Shown: positions 25,625 to 35,853, counted from the stretch's first letter. The stretch is 64,000 nucleotides of DNA from an uncultured Clostridia bacterium (GCA_934162365.1 CAKPIK010000002.1:124001-188000), one strand, 5' to 3'. Translations and numbers: made by a program. Notes: generated from the sequence alone by a model not told the origin.

Positions 25625-26971
25625 ATGAATGAAGAAGAAATAAAAGAAGAAGTTATTGAATTATTAGAAAATAAAAGATATACAAATTTATATAAATATT
25701 TAAAACAATTAAATAATCAAGATATATCATTATTATTTGAAGAACTATCGCCAGAAGATATTGTTTTATTATTTAGGTTACTTCCAAAAGACGAAGCAGC
25801 AGAAGTTTTTTCATATATGGAGCCAGACTTACAAGAACAACTAATAAATAATTTAACAGATAAGGAATTAAAATTAGTAATTGATGAGTTATTTATGGAT
25901 GATACAGTTGACCTAATAGAAGAAATGCCATCAAATGTTGTAAAACGTATTTTAAAAACTGTAAATAAAGAAGATAGAAATACTATTAATGAATTATTAA
26001 AATATCCATCAGACTCTGCAGGAAGCATAATGACTACTGAATTTGTAGATCTAAAGATAAATATGACAGTCGAAGATGCCTTTAAAAAAATAAAGAAAAT
26101 TGGATTAAATAAAGAAACTGTTTATACTTGTTATGTTTTAGATATAAAAAGAGTAATTATTGGTATAGTTGATATTAAAGATTTACTATTAGCAGATAGA
26201 GATGCTTTGATTAAAGACATCATGGAAACAAATGTTATTACAGTTAATACTTTAGAAGATAAAGAAGAAGTAACTAAATTATTTGATAAATACGATTTAG
26301 TTGCTTTGCCAGTTGTAGATAAAGAAAATAGATTAGTTGGGATTGTTACAATAGATGACGCCATAGATGTTTTACAAGATGAAACAACAGAAGATTTTGA
26401 ATTAATGGCAGCAATAACACCAACAGAAGAATCATATTTTAAAACCTCTGTATTTAAGCATGCTAGAAATAGAATATTATGGCTATTATTATTAATGGTT
26501 TCATCAATGATAACAGGTGGAATATTAACACATTATGAAGAGGCATTTGCCGCTGTTCCATTGTTAGTATCATTTATACCTATGATAATGGGAACAGGAG
26601 GAAACTGTGGTTCACAAAGTTCAACACTTATAATAAGAGGTATGGCAGTTGACGAAATAGAACCTAAAGATTTCTTTAGAGCAATTTGGAAAGAATTTAG
26701 AGTAGCTTTACTTGCGGGAACAGCGCTTGCAATAGTAAATGGAATAAGAATAATGATTCAATATGGAAACTTAAAAATAGCAATAGTACTTGGATTAACA
26801 TTAATTGGAACAGCATGTCTTGCAAAAATGTTAGGTTGCGCATTACCAATGCTTGCAAAAAAATTAAAAATAGATCCAGCAATAATGGCAGCACCAATAA
26901 TTTCAACAATACTAGACAGTTGCTCAATACTAATATACTTTAACATAGCTGTCGCAATATTGCATATATAA
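25625..26971 (+). CDS. mgtE: magnesium transporter MgtE
   Basis: A 448-residue Mg2+ channel/transporter. It has an N-terminal MgtE-N helical domain (about 20-125, with the repeated LSPEDIVLLFRLLP pattern), two CBS domains (about 130-255), a plug helix and five membrane helices (about 280-445) including the pore motif GTGGNCGSQSSTL. The cytoplasmic part closes the pore when Mg2+ is high. AAAGGGGA precedes ATG 25625. The 28-nt gap upstream leaves no room for an M-box riboswitch. It ends at a bidirectional terminator. Confidence 0.95.
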   Translation: MNEEEIKEEVIELLENKRYTNLYKYLKQLNNQDISLLFEELSPEDIVLLFRLLPKDEAAEVFSYMEPDLQEQLINNLTDKELKLVIDELFMDDTVDLIEEMPSNVVKRILKTVNKEDRNTINELLKYPSDSAGSIMTTEFVDLKINMTVEDAFKKIKKIGLNKETVYTCYVLDIKRVIIGIVDIKDLLLADRDALIKDIMETNVITVNTLEDKEEVTKLFDKYDLVALPVVDKENRLVGIVTIDDAIDVLQDETTEDFELMAAITPTEESYFKTSVFKHARNRILWLLLLMVSSMITGGILTHYEEAFAAVPLLVSFIPMIMGTGGNCGSQSSTLIIRGMAVDEIEPKDFFRAIWKEFRVALLAGTALAIVNGIRIMIQYGNLKIAIVLGLTLIGTACLAKMLGCALPMLAKKLKIDPAIMAAPIISTILDSCSILIYFNIAVAILHI

Positions 26972-26990
26972 TAAATTATAAGGATTATAA

Positions 26991-27022
26991 AAAAGAGCTT
27001 AAATAAAATATTTAAGCTCTTT
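26991..27022. terminator. bidirectional terminator
   Basis: AAAGAGCTTAAAT and ATTTAAGCTCTTT form a 13-bp stem with a short loop. It serves mgtE (plus) and the U32 gene (minus), whose stop codon lies in the stem. Confidence 0.9.
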
Positions 27023-29403
27023 ATACTATTCTATTAAAATTTCCATTTGTATAGTTTTTTCCTTCTAAACGTTTGTGTTCTTTAATTGTGGTTATAATAT
27101 TATTTATTTCTTCAATATCTTCATCTAATATATCAATTCTATAATTGTCAACATTAAGCTCTGTTGTATCAACACAAGTGATTTTACTATTGTAAATTGT
27201 AGATATAGTTTGTATATTGTCTGGTATAATTCTAAAAGTGAAATTCATTCTATCTTTTAAATAATATTTATTATTTTCTTTACATTGTTGTTTGCAGTCT
27301 GGGTAACATTTATTTGATTTACCTAATAAGCAGTAATTAGAAGTCATAAGAGGCAAATTACCATAAACGATAAATTCAGTTGCATCTTTAGAATTTGAGG
27401 CAATATTGTTTATTTCACCTTTATTTAATTCTGGTGAAATTGTTAATGTATTAATTCCTAAAAAATCCTTAGATTTATTATTAAATACATTTAAAGTATA
27501 ATTTCCAATAAATTCAAAATCATTTTTATATTCTTCTAATAATTTTAAGTTTCCAATATTAGAAATAACAAATCCTTTAATTTTATATTGCTTTAAAGAA
27601 TTACTAATTGTGTCTTTAAATAGATTTCTATAATTTGGTTTAATAATAGAAGGCATATAGATATATACATTAAAACTATCTGTTAAAATCTTTAATAAGC
27701 TACTGTAACTATTTAAATGAAAATACCTAAGTGGAATATATAATTTATCAATGTTTTTTAATTCTAAATAATTAAAATCTAAATTTAAGTTATTTAGTAA
27801 TACAGATATTTTCTTATTTTTATTAAGTGTTTCTTTATTGTTAAATGCAATACTTTGAATATGTGGTATGGTTCTTTTATATTTGTTAATTAAAATTTCT
27901 TCATATTTATTAATAGCGTTTCTTCTTAATTCATTTATTGTGCTTATATGTGGAACAAATACATTGTTATCTAAATTTATTTCTATGTTACTAAAATAAA
28001 ATGGGGAGTCACCTAATTTATTTAATTGTTTTTCTAGTCTTTCTTGAGTTATAGGAGTTTTTAATGCTTGTACAACAATTTCATCAGACTCCACAGTAAC
28101 TTCGTTATTATTGTTATCAAAAATTTTTAAGGTTAATGGTTTATTTAGATTAACATTTAATTTAGCTTCAATAGGATTTTTTATATTTTCCGTGATATAT
28201 GATTCTTTTGCTCTAGAAGAAAGTTCTTTACTAGCTAACCTGAATACTTTGTCTCCGGGCTTAATATTTCCTTTCATCCTACCGATTGTAACTTTATTAG
28301 GTGAATCACAAGTTGTTAAATTTTTATTACCAATCATAAGTTCTGATATAGTGTATTTTGTATTTTCATTTTGAAATGTTATTGTATCACCAATTGAAAT
28401 TGATTCATTTAAAGATAAAGTTATATGACCTTTATTTGCGTTATAATTAGAAACATTTCCAATATATATACCCATATTATTAGGCTTTTCTTTAAATATT
28501 AATTCTTTATTAGGTTCATTTAATAAATGACCACTTGAGAAACCACCTCTATTAAATACTTGCAATAAATCTTTTTTATCTTGTTCCTCAATAATATATT
28601 TTTCATTATTAAATATTTTATCTATGTATTTTCTATAAATTTTAGTTACAGTTGCAACATATTCGGGAGTTTTCATTCTGCCTTCAATTTTTAAAGAATC
28701 AACTCCAGATGCAATTGATTCTGGTAATAATTCTAAAGAACATAAATCTCTAGGACTTAATAAATAGCCTTTATCGATTATATTTTCATCTTTTAATAAA
28801 GAATAAGGCAAACGACAACCTTGAGCACATTTGCCACGATTTCCGTGAGCGTCCTCCAATTATACTTGAATATAAACATTGTCCAGAATAGCAAATACAT
28901 AAAGCACCATGAATAAATATTTCAATTTGGGCGGATGTATTAGATTTTATATATTTAATTTCATTTAAAGATAATTCTCTAGATAATACAATTCTTTTAA
29001 AGCCTTTTTCTTGTAAAAATTGTACACCAGATAAACTGTGGCAAGTCATTTGAGTGCTTGCGTGTAGTGGTAAATCTGGAATTTCTTTTTTTAAAACACT
29101 AGAAAGACCTAAATCTTGAATGATTAATCCATCTATTCCATAATTGTATGCTTTTCTTGCTAATTCAATCGCTGCATCCAACTCATCGTTTTTTATTAAA
29201 GTATTTAAAGTAAGAAATACTTTTACATTTCTTAGATGTGCGTAATCAATTGCACTTTCTAATTCTTCTAAAGTAAAGTTTTTAGCACTATATCTTGCAT
29301 TAAAATCTGCACAACCTAAGTATATAGCATCGGCACCATTTTGTACTGCTGCTTTTAGACATTCAAAATCCCCGACAGGAGAAAGCAATTCTGGTTTATT
29401 CAT
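27021..29403 (-). CDS. U32 family peptidase (RlhA/YhbU-like), needs +1 frame change at a CGG codon
   Basis: A U32 protein of about 793 residues, in two overlapping frames. The first frame (29403 down to 28845) carries MNKPELLSPVGDFECLKAAV, HASTQMTCHS, the active-site EIFIHGALCICYSGQCL and SSIIGGRS. The second (28844 down to 27021) continues exactly with GNRGKCAQGCRLPY, DLCSLELLP, KIEGRMKTPEYVA and a C-terminal DUF3656-like part. In family members these parts are one run, GGRSGNRGxCAQ. Here TCA-CGG-AAA must be read TCA-(C)-GGA-AAT. Without this the protein stops 18 residues later. Some U32 proteins act in hydroxylation of RNA. GGAGG precedes ATG 29403. Confidence 0.85.
28843..28845 (-). other. 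CGG +1 frame-change site in the U32 gene
   Basis: In the gene sense the codons read GGA CGC TCA CGG AAA. Skipping the C of CGG (position 28845) gives TCA GGA AAT CGT GGC, restoring the conserved SGNRG. GGAGGA stands 6 nt upstream of the CGG. Confidence 0.75.
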
Positions 29404-29494
29404 TATAAAACCTCCGTTTAATCTCTATATATTGTAACACAAAAAATAAAACTTTCATACTATAATATATAAATTAATATAGGAGGAAAATAAA

Positions 29495-29662
29495 ATGCAA
29501 GAAGAAATAAGAAATAACAATACTTATTCAGGAGGACCACTTAGCGGATTATTTAGAAGTTGTGGAAACAACAACGGTTGTGGTGGAGATAGCACTGTAT
29601 TATTTTTCTTAATAGTATTTTTACTATTATTTACAAACTTTGGGTGTTGTGGAAATAATTAA
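29495..29662 (+). CDS. small Gly/Cys-rich membrane protein, YjcZ-like
   Basis: A 55-residue protein: polar N terminus (MQEEIRNNNTYSGG), a Gly/Cys/Asn stretch (FRSCGNNNGCGGDS) and one hydrophobic helix (TVLFFLIVFLLLFTNF), ending in GCCGNN. The layout resembles the YjcZ-type small sporulation proteins and similar tiny spore-associated proteins in Clostridia, but the assignment is by shape only. AGGAGG lies 9 nt before ATG 29495. The sequence CATACTATAAT upstream (about 29459-29469) resembles the -10 of sporulation promoters. It is divergent from the U32 gene. Confidence 0.7.
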   Translation: MQEEIRNNNTYSGGPLSGLFRSCGNNNGCGGDSTVLFFLIVFLLLFTNFGCCGNN

Positions 29663-29670
29663 GACATAAG

Positions 29671-29711
29671 GTAACAAAAAGAAGCGGTATTACCGCTCCT
29701 TTTTGTTACCA
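29671..29711. terminator. bidirectional terminator hairpin
   Basis: GGTAACAAAAAG with CTTTTTGTTACC, and AGCGGTA with TACCGCT inside, form a long stem between converging genes. It contains the last codons of the minus-strand gene, including its CGG codon next to the stop. Confidence 0.8.
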
Positions 29712-30025
29712 TCATTATCATCATCAATTTGTTCGTTTTCTTCACTGTTATTATCATTCTCAGTATTGTTATCTTCATTTTCTTCTTCAGGATATATGCT
29801 AAATAATCTTAAAACAGATATAAGTATCCAGCAACCTGGTAATACAGCTATGTACCAATTATACATTATAGCTGTTATTAATGTGATGAAAATAAATATT
29901 AAAAGATATAAAATTTGTACCAAAATATTTGCTACATAACTTTTAAAAATATAGTAAAAATAACAACGATGAGAAACAATGACAGTGTAAACAAATAATA
30001 CAATTAATAATATGGTTGCAGTCAT
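29690..30025 (-). CDS. hypothetical membrane protein with acidic tail
   Basis: A 111-residue protein with three hydrophobic segments (about 2-18, 28-55 and 58-76) and a strongly acidic Asn/Glu/Asp tail (about 79-107). Not recognised. AAGGAGG lies just before ATG 30025. Its last sense codon before TAA is CGG, one of only two in-frame CGG codons in the window not located at a frame break. The end of the gene forms the terminator hairpin shared with the converging small gene. Confidence 0.65.
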   Translation of the reverse strand: MTATILLIVLFVYTVIVSHRCYFYYIFKSYVANILVQILYLLIFIFITLITAIMYNWYIAVLPGCWILISVLRLFSIYPEEENEDNNTENDNNSEENEQIDDDNDGNKKER

Positions 30026-30202
30026 AGTAAAACCTCCTTAAGCAATTATTTTGTATAAAATTACTATAACTTTGAACAAATTATTCATATAACAATTATA
30101 TCACAAGATTACATAATATTCAAATTAATTAAAGTGAAAGTCTAGATTTTTTATAATATTAGTTATATAATAATTAGGCAATAAAGAAAATGAGGGGATA
30201 AT

Positions 30203-30901
30203 ATGAACAATGAAAATATAGTAATAGGAATAGAAGGACTTGTAGGAGCTGGTAAGACAAGTATATGTAGGGAACTATTAAAAAAAGATGAAAAAGCTAT
30301 ATTATTAAATGGTGGAAATCTTTATAGAGCTATTGTATATTGCCTAATGCAAAAAGAACCTAATTTACTTAAATTACGAAAAACAATGAAAAACATAGAT
30401 ATAAAAAAATGCATGGACGAGCTAAAAGTTGAAATTAAGATAGAAAATAGAGAATCGGTTATCTATATTAATGGAAAGCTTACAAATGAAGAAGAACTAC
30501 AATCAAAAGCGTCATCTCTTGCTGTGTCCTTAGTTGGAGGAATTGCAGATAATACAAAACTATTTGAATACGCAAGAGAAATAATAGATGAATTAAAACA
30601 AACAAATGATGTTATTGTTTCGGGACGAGCAATAATGCAAATTTATCCACAAATAGATTATCATTTATTTATAACTGCTAGTCTAAATGAACGAGTAAAA
30701 AGAAAATGCATACAATATAATGAAAATAAAAATATAAATTCTATAAAAAGAAATATACAAATGCGAGATTTGTTACAAAAAATGGCAGGCTTTTATAAAA
30801 TATATCCAAACACAATAAAAATTGATGTTACACAAGCTAAATCTGTTGAAGAATCAACAAATCAAGTGTTAAAGGTTGTAAAATTAGAAACTAAAGTATA
30901 A
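30203..30901 (+). CDS. cytidylate kinase-like P-loop kinase
   Basis: A 232-residue protein with P loop GIEGLVGAGKTS (about 9-20), an LNGGNLYRAIVYCL motif that aligns with the DSGAxYR region of CMP kinase and VSGRAIMQIYPQIDYHLFI aligned with the DGRDIGTxVFP region. The usual Asp-Gly-Arg-Asp is replaced by Ser-Gly-Arg-Ala, so it is a divergent member and its substrate may not be CMP. GAGGGG precedes ATG 30203, and murD follows after 13 nt. Confidence 0.75.
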   Translation: MNNENIVIGIEGLVGAGKTSICRELLKKDEKAILLNGGNLYRAIVYCLMQKEPNLLKLRKTMKNIDIKKCMDELKVEIKIENRESVIYINGKLTNEEELQSKASSLAVSLVGGIADNTKLFEYAREIIDELKQTNDVIVSGRAIMQIYPQIDYHLFITASLNERVKRKCIQYNENKNINSIKRNIQMRDLLQKMAGFYKIYPNTIKIDVTQAKSVEESTNQVLKVVKLETKV

Positions 30902-30914
30902 TTAAGGAGGAAAT

Positions 30915-32315
30915 ATGGAATACAAAAATGAAAAATTGAAGGAGTTAAATGAATTTCTAAGTAAAAGTAAAGTGGCAATAATAGGCTTGGGTGTTAGTAA
31001 TATTCCACTTTTAGACTATATGTATAACTTAAATGCAAATGTTACAGTATTTGATGATAGAACGATAGATAAATTACCAAATGAAGTAGTAGATAAAGTT
31101 ACTAGATATGGGTTTAAAACTTCATTAGGTTCAGATTCTTTAAAAAATTTAAATGACTTTAATATAATATTTAGAGCACCAAGTTGTATGCCTACAAAAC
31201 CAGAGTTGGTTACAGAACAACAAAATGGAGCAATAGTTACAACAGAAATAGAAATGTTTATGAAAGTATTTCCTGGTAAAGTTATTGGAGTAACTGGAAG
31301 TGATGGAAAAACAACAACAACATCATTAATTTATGAAATACTTAAAAACAATGGATATAATTGTTACTTAGGGGGAAATATTGGAATACCATTATTTACA
31401 AAAATAAATGAAATGAAACCAGAAGATATTGCTGTCCTTGAACTAAGTAGTTTTCAATTAATGGGAATGGAAGTAAGTCCAGATATCTCAGTTATAACTA
31501 ATATTACACCTAATCACTTAAATGTACATAAAGACTATGAAGAATATATTGATGCTAAGAAAAATATTTTTAGATATCAAAATGATAATGGAATAGTAGT
31601 ATTAAATTATGATAATGACATAACAAGAGAAGCTGCAAAAGAAGCAGAAGGTAAAGTTATATTTTATAGTAGTAAAACAAAATTAGAAGATGGAATAATA
31701 CTTGATGATAATATAATTAAAGAATGCAAAGATAAGTTAAGAAAACATATTTTAAATACAGATGATTTAATACTAAGAGGAAGGCATATGCATGAAAATG
31801 CTTGTGCTGCAATTGCTGCTACAATGAGCTTAGTATCACCTGAAAAGGCAGCTAAAGTTATAAAAGAATTTAAAGGAGTAGAACATAGGTTAGAATTTGT
31901 AAGAGAAATTGATGGGGTTAAATGGTATAACGACTCAATCGGAACATCTCCAACAAGAACAATTGCTGGTTTAAATTCATTTAATCAAAGAATAGTTCTT
32001 ATAGCTGGTGGATATGATAAGAATTTAGATTATACACCAATTGGAAAACCTATATTAGAAAAAGTAGATAGTCTAATATTAATAGGCGCAACAGCACATA
32101 AAATATTTGACGCAGTAAAAGCAGAAAATGAAAAACAACAAAAAGATATAAAAATATATATGTGTGAAAAATTTGAGGAAACTATTCAAACAGCAAAAAA
32201 AGTCGCAAAACCAGGAGATGTAGTTTTATTTTCACCAGCAAGTGCAAGTTTTGATATGTTTAAGAATTTCGAAGAAAGAGGAAATAAATTTAAAGAATTA
32301 GTAAATAATTTATAA
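30915..32315 (+). CDS. murD: UDP-N-acetylmuramoylalanine--D-glutamate ligase
   Basis: A 466-residue Mur ligase that adds D-glutamate to UDP-MurNAc-L-Ala in peptidoglycan synthesis. The N-terminal Rossmann domain (VAIIGLGVSNIPL), the central ATPase with GVTGSDGKTTTT (about 125-136), ELSSFQL and NITPNHLNVH, and the C-terminal domain with YNDSIGTSPTRT and LIAGGYDKN fit MurD. AAGGAGG lies 7 nt before ATG 30915. It is outside any mra/division cluster and forms a two-gene unit with the kinase-like gene. Confidence 0.96.
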   Translation: MEYKNEKLKELNEFLSKSKVAIIGLGVSNIPLLDYMYNLNANVTVFDDRTIDKLPNEVVDKVTRYGFKTSLGSDSLKNLNDFNIIFRAPSCMPTKPELVTEQQNGAIVTTEIEMFMKVFPGKVIGVTGSDGKTTTTSLIYEILKNNGYNCYLGGNIGIPLFTKINEMKPEDIAVLELSSFQLMGMEVSPDISVITNITPNHLNVHKDYEEYIDAKKNIFRYQNDNGIVVLNYDNDITREAAKEAEGKVIFYSSKTKLEDGIILDDNIIKECKDKLRKHILNTDDLILRGRHMHENACAAIAATMSLVSPEKAAKVIKEFKGVEHRLEFVREIDGVKWYNDSIGTSPTRTIAGLNSFNQRIVLIAGGYDKNLDYTPIGKPILEKVDSLILIGATAHKIFDAVKAENEKQQKDIKIYMCEKFEETIQTAKKVAKPGDVVLFSPASASFDMFKNFEERGNKFKELVNNL

Positions 32316-32378
32316 ATTAATCACTAAAAATATATAACCTTCATAATATATAAAAAAATATGTTATGGAGGTTTTTTT

Positions 32379-32915
32379 ATGTATAACAATAATCCATATG
32401 AAGAATATATGAGAAATACTTTAGGATATAATGTAAATCCTGCAATGATGAATAATATGAATATGTATCAAAATAATCAGTTCTATGAAGATGAGAATAA
32501 TTTTGGATATAATCAGGCAAATGTTGATAATATGTATCCTGAAATATATAGGATAATATACCCAATGGTATGCAAAGCATGTATGAATACAAATGAAAAT
32601 ATAACAGAGGATTTAGTAAGCAGAATAACAAATGAAATATACATAAACATTGAAAATATTGAGATTTCAAAAGAAAATAGAAATAATAGTAATGCAGTAA
32701 ACAATAATCAGATAAATAAAAATGTAAGACCAGAAAATGTAAGTGGAAAAAGTAATTTAACAGATACTACCTTAAACAGACAAGAGGATAGAAATAGAAA
32801 TCCATTATTAAGAGATTTAATACGAATATTGGTATTAAGAGAATTACTAGGAAGACCAAATAGGCCACAGTTTAGACCACCTGTAAGACCACCATTTGGA
32901 CCAGGACCATTTTAA
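32379..32915 (+). CDS. Asn/Pro-rich hypothetical protein, possibly spore-coat associated
   Basis: A 178-residue protein. The N-terminal 45 residues are Asn/Tyr/Met-rich, followed by a conserved-looking core YPEIYRIIYPMVCKACMNTN and a following amphipathic region ending in ITNEIYINIEN. After an Asn-rich linker the C terminus reads NPLLRDLIRILVLRELLGRP and ends in a Pro/Arg/Phe repeat (RPQFRPPVRPPFGPGPF). Similar low-complexity proteins with a YPxxYxxxxPMV core occur in spore formers and often turn up in coats. This role is inference. GGAGG precedes ATG 32379. Confidence 0.65.
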   Translation: MYNNNPYEEYMRNTLGYNVNPAMMNNMNMYQNNQFYEDENNFGYNQANVDNMYPEIYRIIYPMVCKACMNTNENITEDLVSRITNEIYINIENIEISKENRNNSNAVNNNQINKNVRPENVSGKSNLTDTTLNRQEDRNRNPLLRDLIRILVLRELLGRPNRPQFRPPVRPPFGPGPF

Positions 32916-32955
32916 AGTTTATAATTATTCTTAAAATGCAGAATATCTAATATCT

Positions 32956-32993
32956 CAACATAGTTTTCGTATATTCTATATAAAACTATGTTG
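32956..32993 (+). terminator. hairpin after the coat-like gene
   Basis: CAACATAGTTTT (32956-32967) and AAAACTATGTTG (32982-32993) form a 12-bp stem followed by GGGTATTATTTC, with only a weak T tract. Confidence 0.6.
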
Positions 32994-33018
32994 GGGTATT
33001 ATTTCTAATAAGACAAAG

Positions 33019-33047
33019 TGGACTTTTTGAAAAAAATTTGATATACT
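33019..33047 (+). promoter_or_regulatory. sigma-A promoter of priA-def-fmt-truB
   Basis: TGGACT (33019-33024), 17 nt, TATACT (33042-33047), 24 nt upstream of ATG 33072. Confidence 0.55.
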
Positions 33048-33071
33048 ATAAACAGTTTATGGGGAGCAAAT

Positions 33072-35309
33072 ATGATAGCACAAGTTATAATAAATAGTAA
33101 TGTAAAAGATTTAAATAAAATATTTGATTATAACGTACCAAACGATATGCTTGGTACTATTTGTGTTGGAGATAGAATATTGGTTCCTTTTGGTAGAGGA
33201 GAAAAGTTTGAAGAAGGTTTTGTAATAGGCTTTAAAGATTCATCAGAGTTTAAAGTTAAAGATATTGCTAAAATTCAAGATGGAATTAAACTTACTAAGG
33301 AAAATATAGAACTTGCAAAACTTATGGCAAGAAGATATTTTTGTAATATTTCAGATTGCATAAAATTAATGCTTCCGCCAGGAACAGCTACTAAAAATAT
33401 AGATAATAGAATAAAAGATAAAACCTTAAATTTTGTATATTTAAAAAAAGAGATAGAAGAAATTGAAGATGATATTGAAAATGGTATTATAAAATCTGAT
33501 AAACAAAAAAGAGTATTAAATTTCTTAATACAAAATGAAGGAATACAAACAGTAGATTTAGAGGCTATAACAGATACAACAAGTGCGGTGCTAAAAGCAC
33601 TTGAAAAGAAGGAATATATAGAAATAATAGAAGAGAAAGTAGAAAGAAATCCATTTGTAAATAAAAAAGTTGAGCCTACAACAAACTTAAAACTAACATT
33701 AGAACAACAAAAAGCTTTTAATAAGATAAATGAGAACATACAAAATAATGAAAATAAAGAATATTTAATTTATGGAGTAACAGGCTCTGGAAAGACTGAA
33801 ATTTATCTGCAATTAATAAATGAGGTTTTAAAAAAGAATAAAACTTCAATTGTTTTGGTTCCAGAAATATCGTTAACTCCTCAAATGGTGGACAGGTTTA
33901 TTGCTAGATTTGGAGAAGAAAAGATTGCAGTATTACATAGCAAGCTATCCATTGGTGAAAGATATGACCAATGGAATAAAATAAAAAATGGAGAATGTAA
34001 AATAGTAATAGGAGCACGTTCTGCAATTTTTGCACCTGTTCAGAATTTAGGATTAATAATAATAGATGAAGAACATGATAGTTCATATAAATCAGAAACT
34101 AATCCAAGATATAATGCAAAAGAACTTGCTGGATTTATTGCAAAACAAAATAATGTTCCACTTGTTTTAGGAAGTGCTACACCAGATCTTTGCAGTTTTT
34201 ATAAAGCACAAACAGGAAAGATAGAGCTAATTACACTTACTAAAAGAGCAAATGAAGCTTCACTTCCAACAGTTGAAGTAGTGGACTTAAGACAAGAACT
34301 TGCAAATGGAAATAGAAGCATACTAAGTACAAAGCTATATTCAGCAATAGAGGAAAACATAAAAAATAAGAAACAAACAATTCTATTTTTAAATAGAAGG
34401 GGCTTTTCAACTTTTGTAATGTGTAGAGATTGTGGTTATACAGTTAAATGTAAAAATTGTAATATAACAATGACATATCACTCTAAAGGAAATAAATTAA
34501 AATGCCATTATTGTGGACATGAACAAAAAAATTTAAGTGAATGTCCTGAATGTAAAAGTAAAAATATTAAGTATTTTGGAACTGGCACACAAAAACTTGA
34601 AGAAGAAATTAATAAACTATTTCCAAATGCAACGACAATAAGAATGGATGTAGATACAGTAACTAAGAAAAATTCTCACGAAGAAATATTAAATAAATTT
34701 AAAAATGATAATATAGATATTCTAATCGGAACACAAATGGTTGTAAAGGGACATCATTTTCCAAATGTTACATTAGTTGGAGTAATTGCAGCAGATAGTA
34801 GTTTATATATTGAAGACTACAGAGCAAATGAAAGAACATTTCAAATACTAACACAAGTAGCAGGAAGAGCAGGAAGAGATAAATTACCAGGAAGAGTAAT
34901 TGTACAAACATACAATCCTGAAAACTTTGCAATAGAATGTAGTCAAAAACAAGACTATGATATTTTTTATGATACAGAAATAGAACTAAGAAAACAATTG
35001 AAATATCCGCCATTTTGCGATATAATAAGTATTGGACTAACTGATACTGATGAATATAAAATAAGCAAGGTAGCAGAAACGCTGTATAAATATCTTAATA
35101 TGTTAATACAAAAAGAAAAAATTAATATAGTTTTATATAAACCACTGCCTTGCCCAATAGATAAAATCAAGAATAAGTATCGATGGAGAATAATTCTAAA
35201 AGGAAAACTAAATAATAAAATTATAGACATAATAAACTTGGCAATAGAAAAAGCTAATAATAAAACAACAAGAATAATAATAGATACAAATCCTACTAAT
35301 TTAACTTAA
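33072..35309 (+). CDS. priA: primosomal protein N' (replication restart helicase)
   Basis: A 745-residue superfamily 2 helicase that restarts collapsed replication forks. It has the N-terminal 3' DNA-binding domain, Walker A GVTGSGKTE (about 235), the DEEH box IIDEEHD, helicase motifs including FLNRRGFS, and the zinc-binding insertion CRDCGYTVKCKNC followed by CHYCG and CPECKSKN. The C-terminal domain ends at about 740. Full length. GGGGAGC precedes ATG 33072. The order priA-def-fmt is widely conserved in Firmicutes. Confidence 0.96.
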   Translation: MIAQVIINSNVKDLNKIFDYNVPNDMLGTICVGDRILVPFGRGEKFEEGFVIGFKDSSEFKVKDIAKIQDGIKLTKENIELAKLMARRYFCNISDCIKLMLPPGTATKNIDNRIKDKTLNFVYLKKEIEEIEDDIENGIIKSDKQKRVLNFLIQNEGIQTVDLEAITDTTSAVLKALEKKEYIEIIEEKVERNPFVNKKVEPTTNLKLTLEQQKAFNKINENIQNNENKEYLIYGVTGSGKTEIYLQLINEVLKKNKTSIVLVPEISLTPQMVDRFIARFGEEKIAVLHSKLSIGERYDQWNKIKNGECKIVIGARSAIFAPVQNLGLIIIDEEHDSSYKSETNPRYNAKELAGFIAKQNNVPLVLGSATPDLCSFYKAQTGKIELITLTKRANEASLPTVEVVDLRQELANGNRSILSTKLYSAIEENIKNKKQTILFLNRRGFSTFVMCRDCGYTVKCKNCNITMTYHSKGNKLKCHYCGHEQKNLSECPECKSKNIKYFGTGTQKLEEEINKLFPNATTIRMDVDTVTKKNSHEEILNKFKNDNIDILIGTQMVVKGHHFPNVTLVGVIAADSSLYIEDYRANERTFQILTQVAGRAGRDKLPGRVIVQTYNPENFAIECSQKQDYDIFYDTEIELRKQLKYPPFCDIISIGLTDTDEYKISKVAETLYKYLNMLIQKEKINIVLYKPLPCPIDKIKNKYRWRIILKGKLNNKIIDIINLAIEKANNKTTRIIIDTNPTNLT

Positions 35310-35353
35310 AAATGTTTGTTGTTTTTAAATAATGTTAATAAGGGGGGCAAAAA

Positions 35354-35833
35354 ATGGCAATAAGAAATATAAGACAAGAAGGGGACGAAATATTAAAAAA
35401 GAAGTCTAGAGAAGTAGAAGTAATTGATGAAAGAGTCAAAGAACTTATAGAAGACATGGTAGAAACAATGCACAAATACAACGGCGTTGGATTAGCAGCA
35501 GTACAAGTTGGAATATTAAAAAGAATAATAGTAATAGATACTTACGAAGAAGATACACCAATTGTAAAACTAATTAATCCTAAAATATTAAAACAAAAAG
35601 GTTCAAGAGAAGTTGAAGAAGGATGCTTAAGCTTCCCAAATAAATTTGCAAAGGTTATAAGGCCAACAGAAGTAGTTGTTGAAGGACTAAATGAAAATGG
35701 TGAAAAAGTAAAAATAAAAGCAGTAGAACTTTTAGCACAAGCATTATGCCACGAAATTGACCACTTAAATGGAATTACTTTTGTAGATATTATGGAACCA
35801 GGAACTTTGGAATATGTAGAACCACAAAATTAG
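35354..35833 (+). CDS. def: peptide deformylase
   Basis: A 159-residue metalloenzyme that removes the formyl group from new proteins. The three motifs are GVGLAAVQVG (about 44-53), EEGCLSFP (about 90-97, metal-binding Cys) and CHEIDHLNG (about 132-140, with the HExxH ligands). AGGGGGG lies upstream of ATG 35354. It is grouped with fmt, which adds the formyl group to initiator tRNA, as usual. Confidence 0.96.
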   Translation: MAIRNIRQEGDEILKKKSREVEVIDERVKELIEDMVETMHKYNGVGLAAVQVGILKRIIVIDTYEEDTPIVKLINPKILKQKGSREVEEGCLSFPNKFAKVIRPTEVVVEGLNENGEKVKIKAVELLAQALCHEIDHLNGITFVDIMEPGTLEYVEPQN

Positions 35834-35853
35834 TATGAAAGGAAATAACTATA

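Noticed and set aside
27021..29403. Treating the U32 gene (and the three similar cases) as ordinary pseudogenes
   Set aside because: Each has one break only, the downstream parts show no decay, and all breaks share the CGG codon; recoding or a sequence error fits better than gene death.
29690..29695. A fifth recoding site at the CGG before the stop of the small membrane protein
   Set aside because: A shift would add 11 residues read from the terminator stem and its far side, with no sign of coding constraint.
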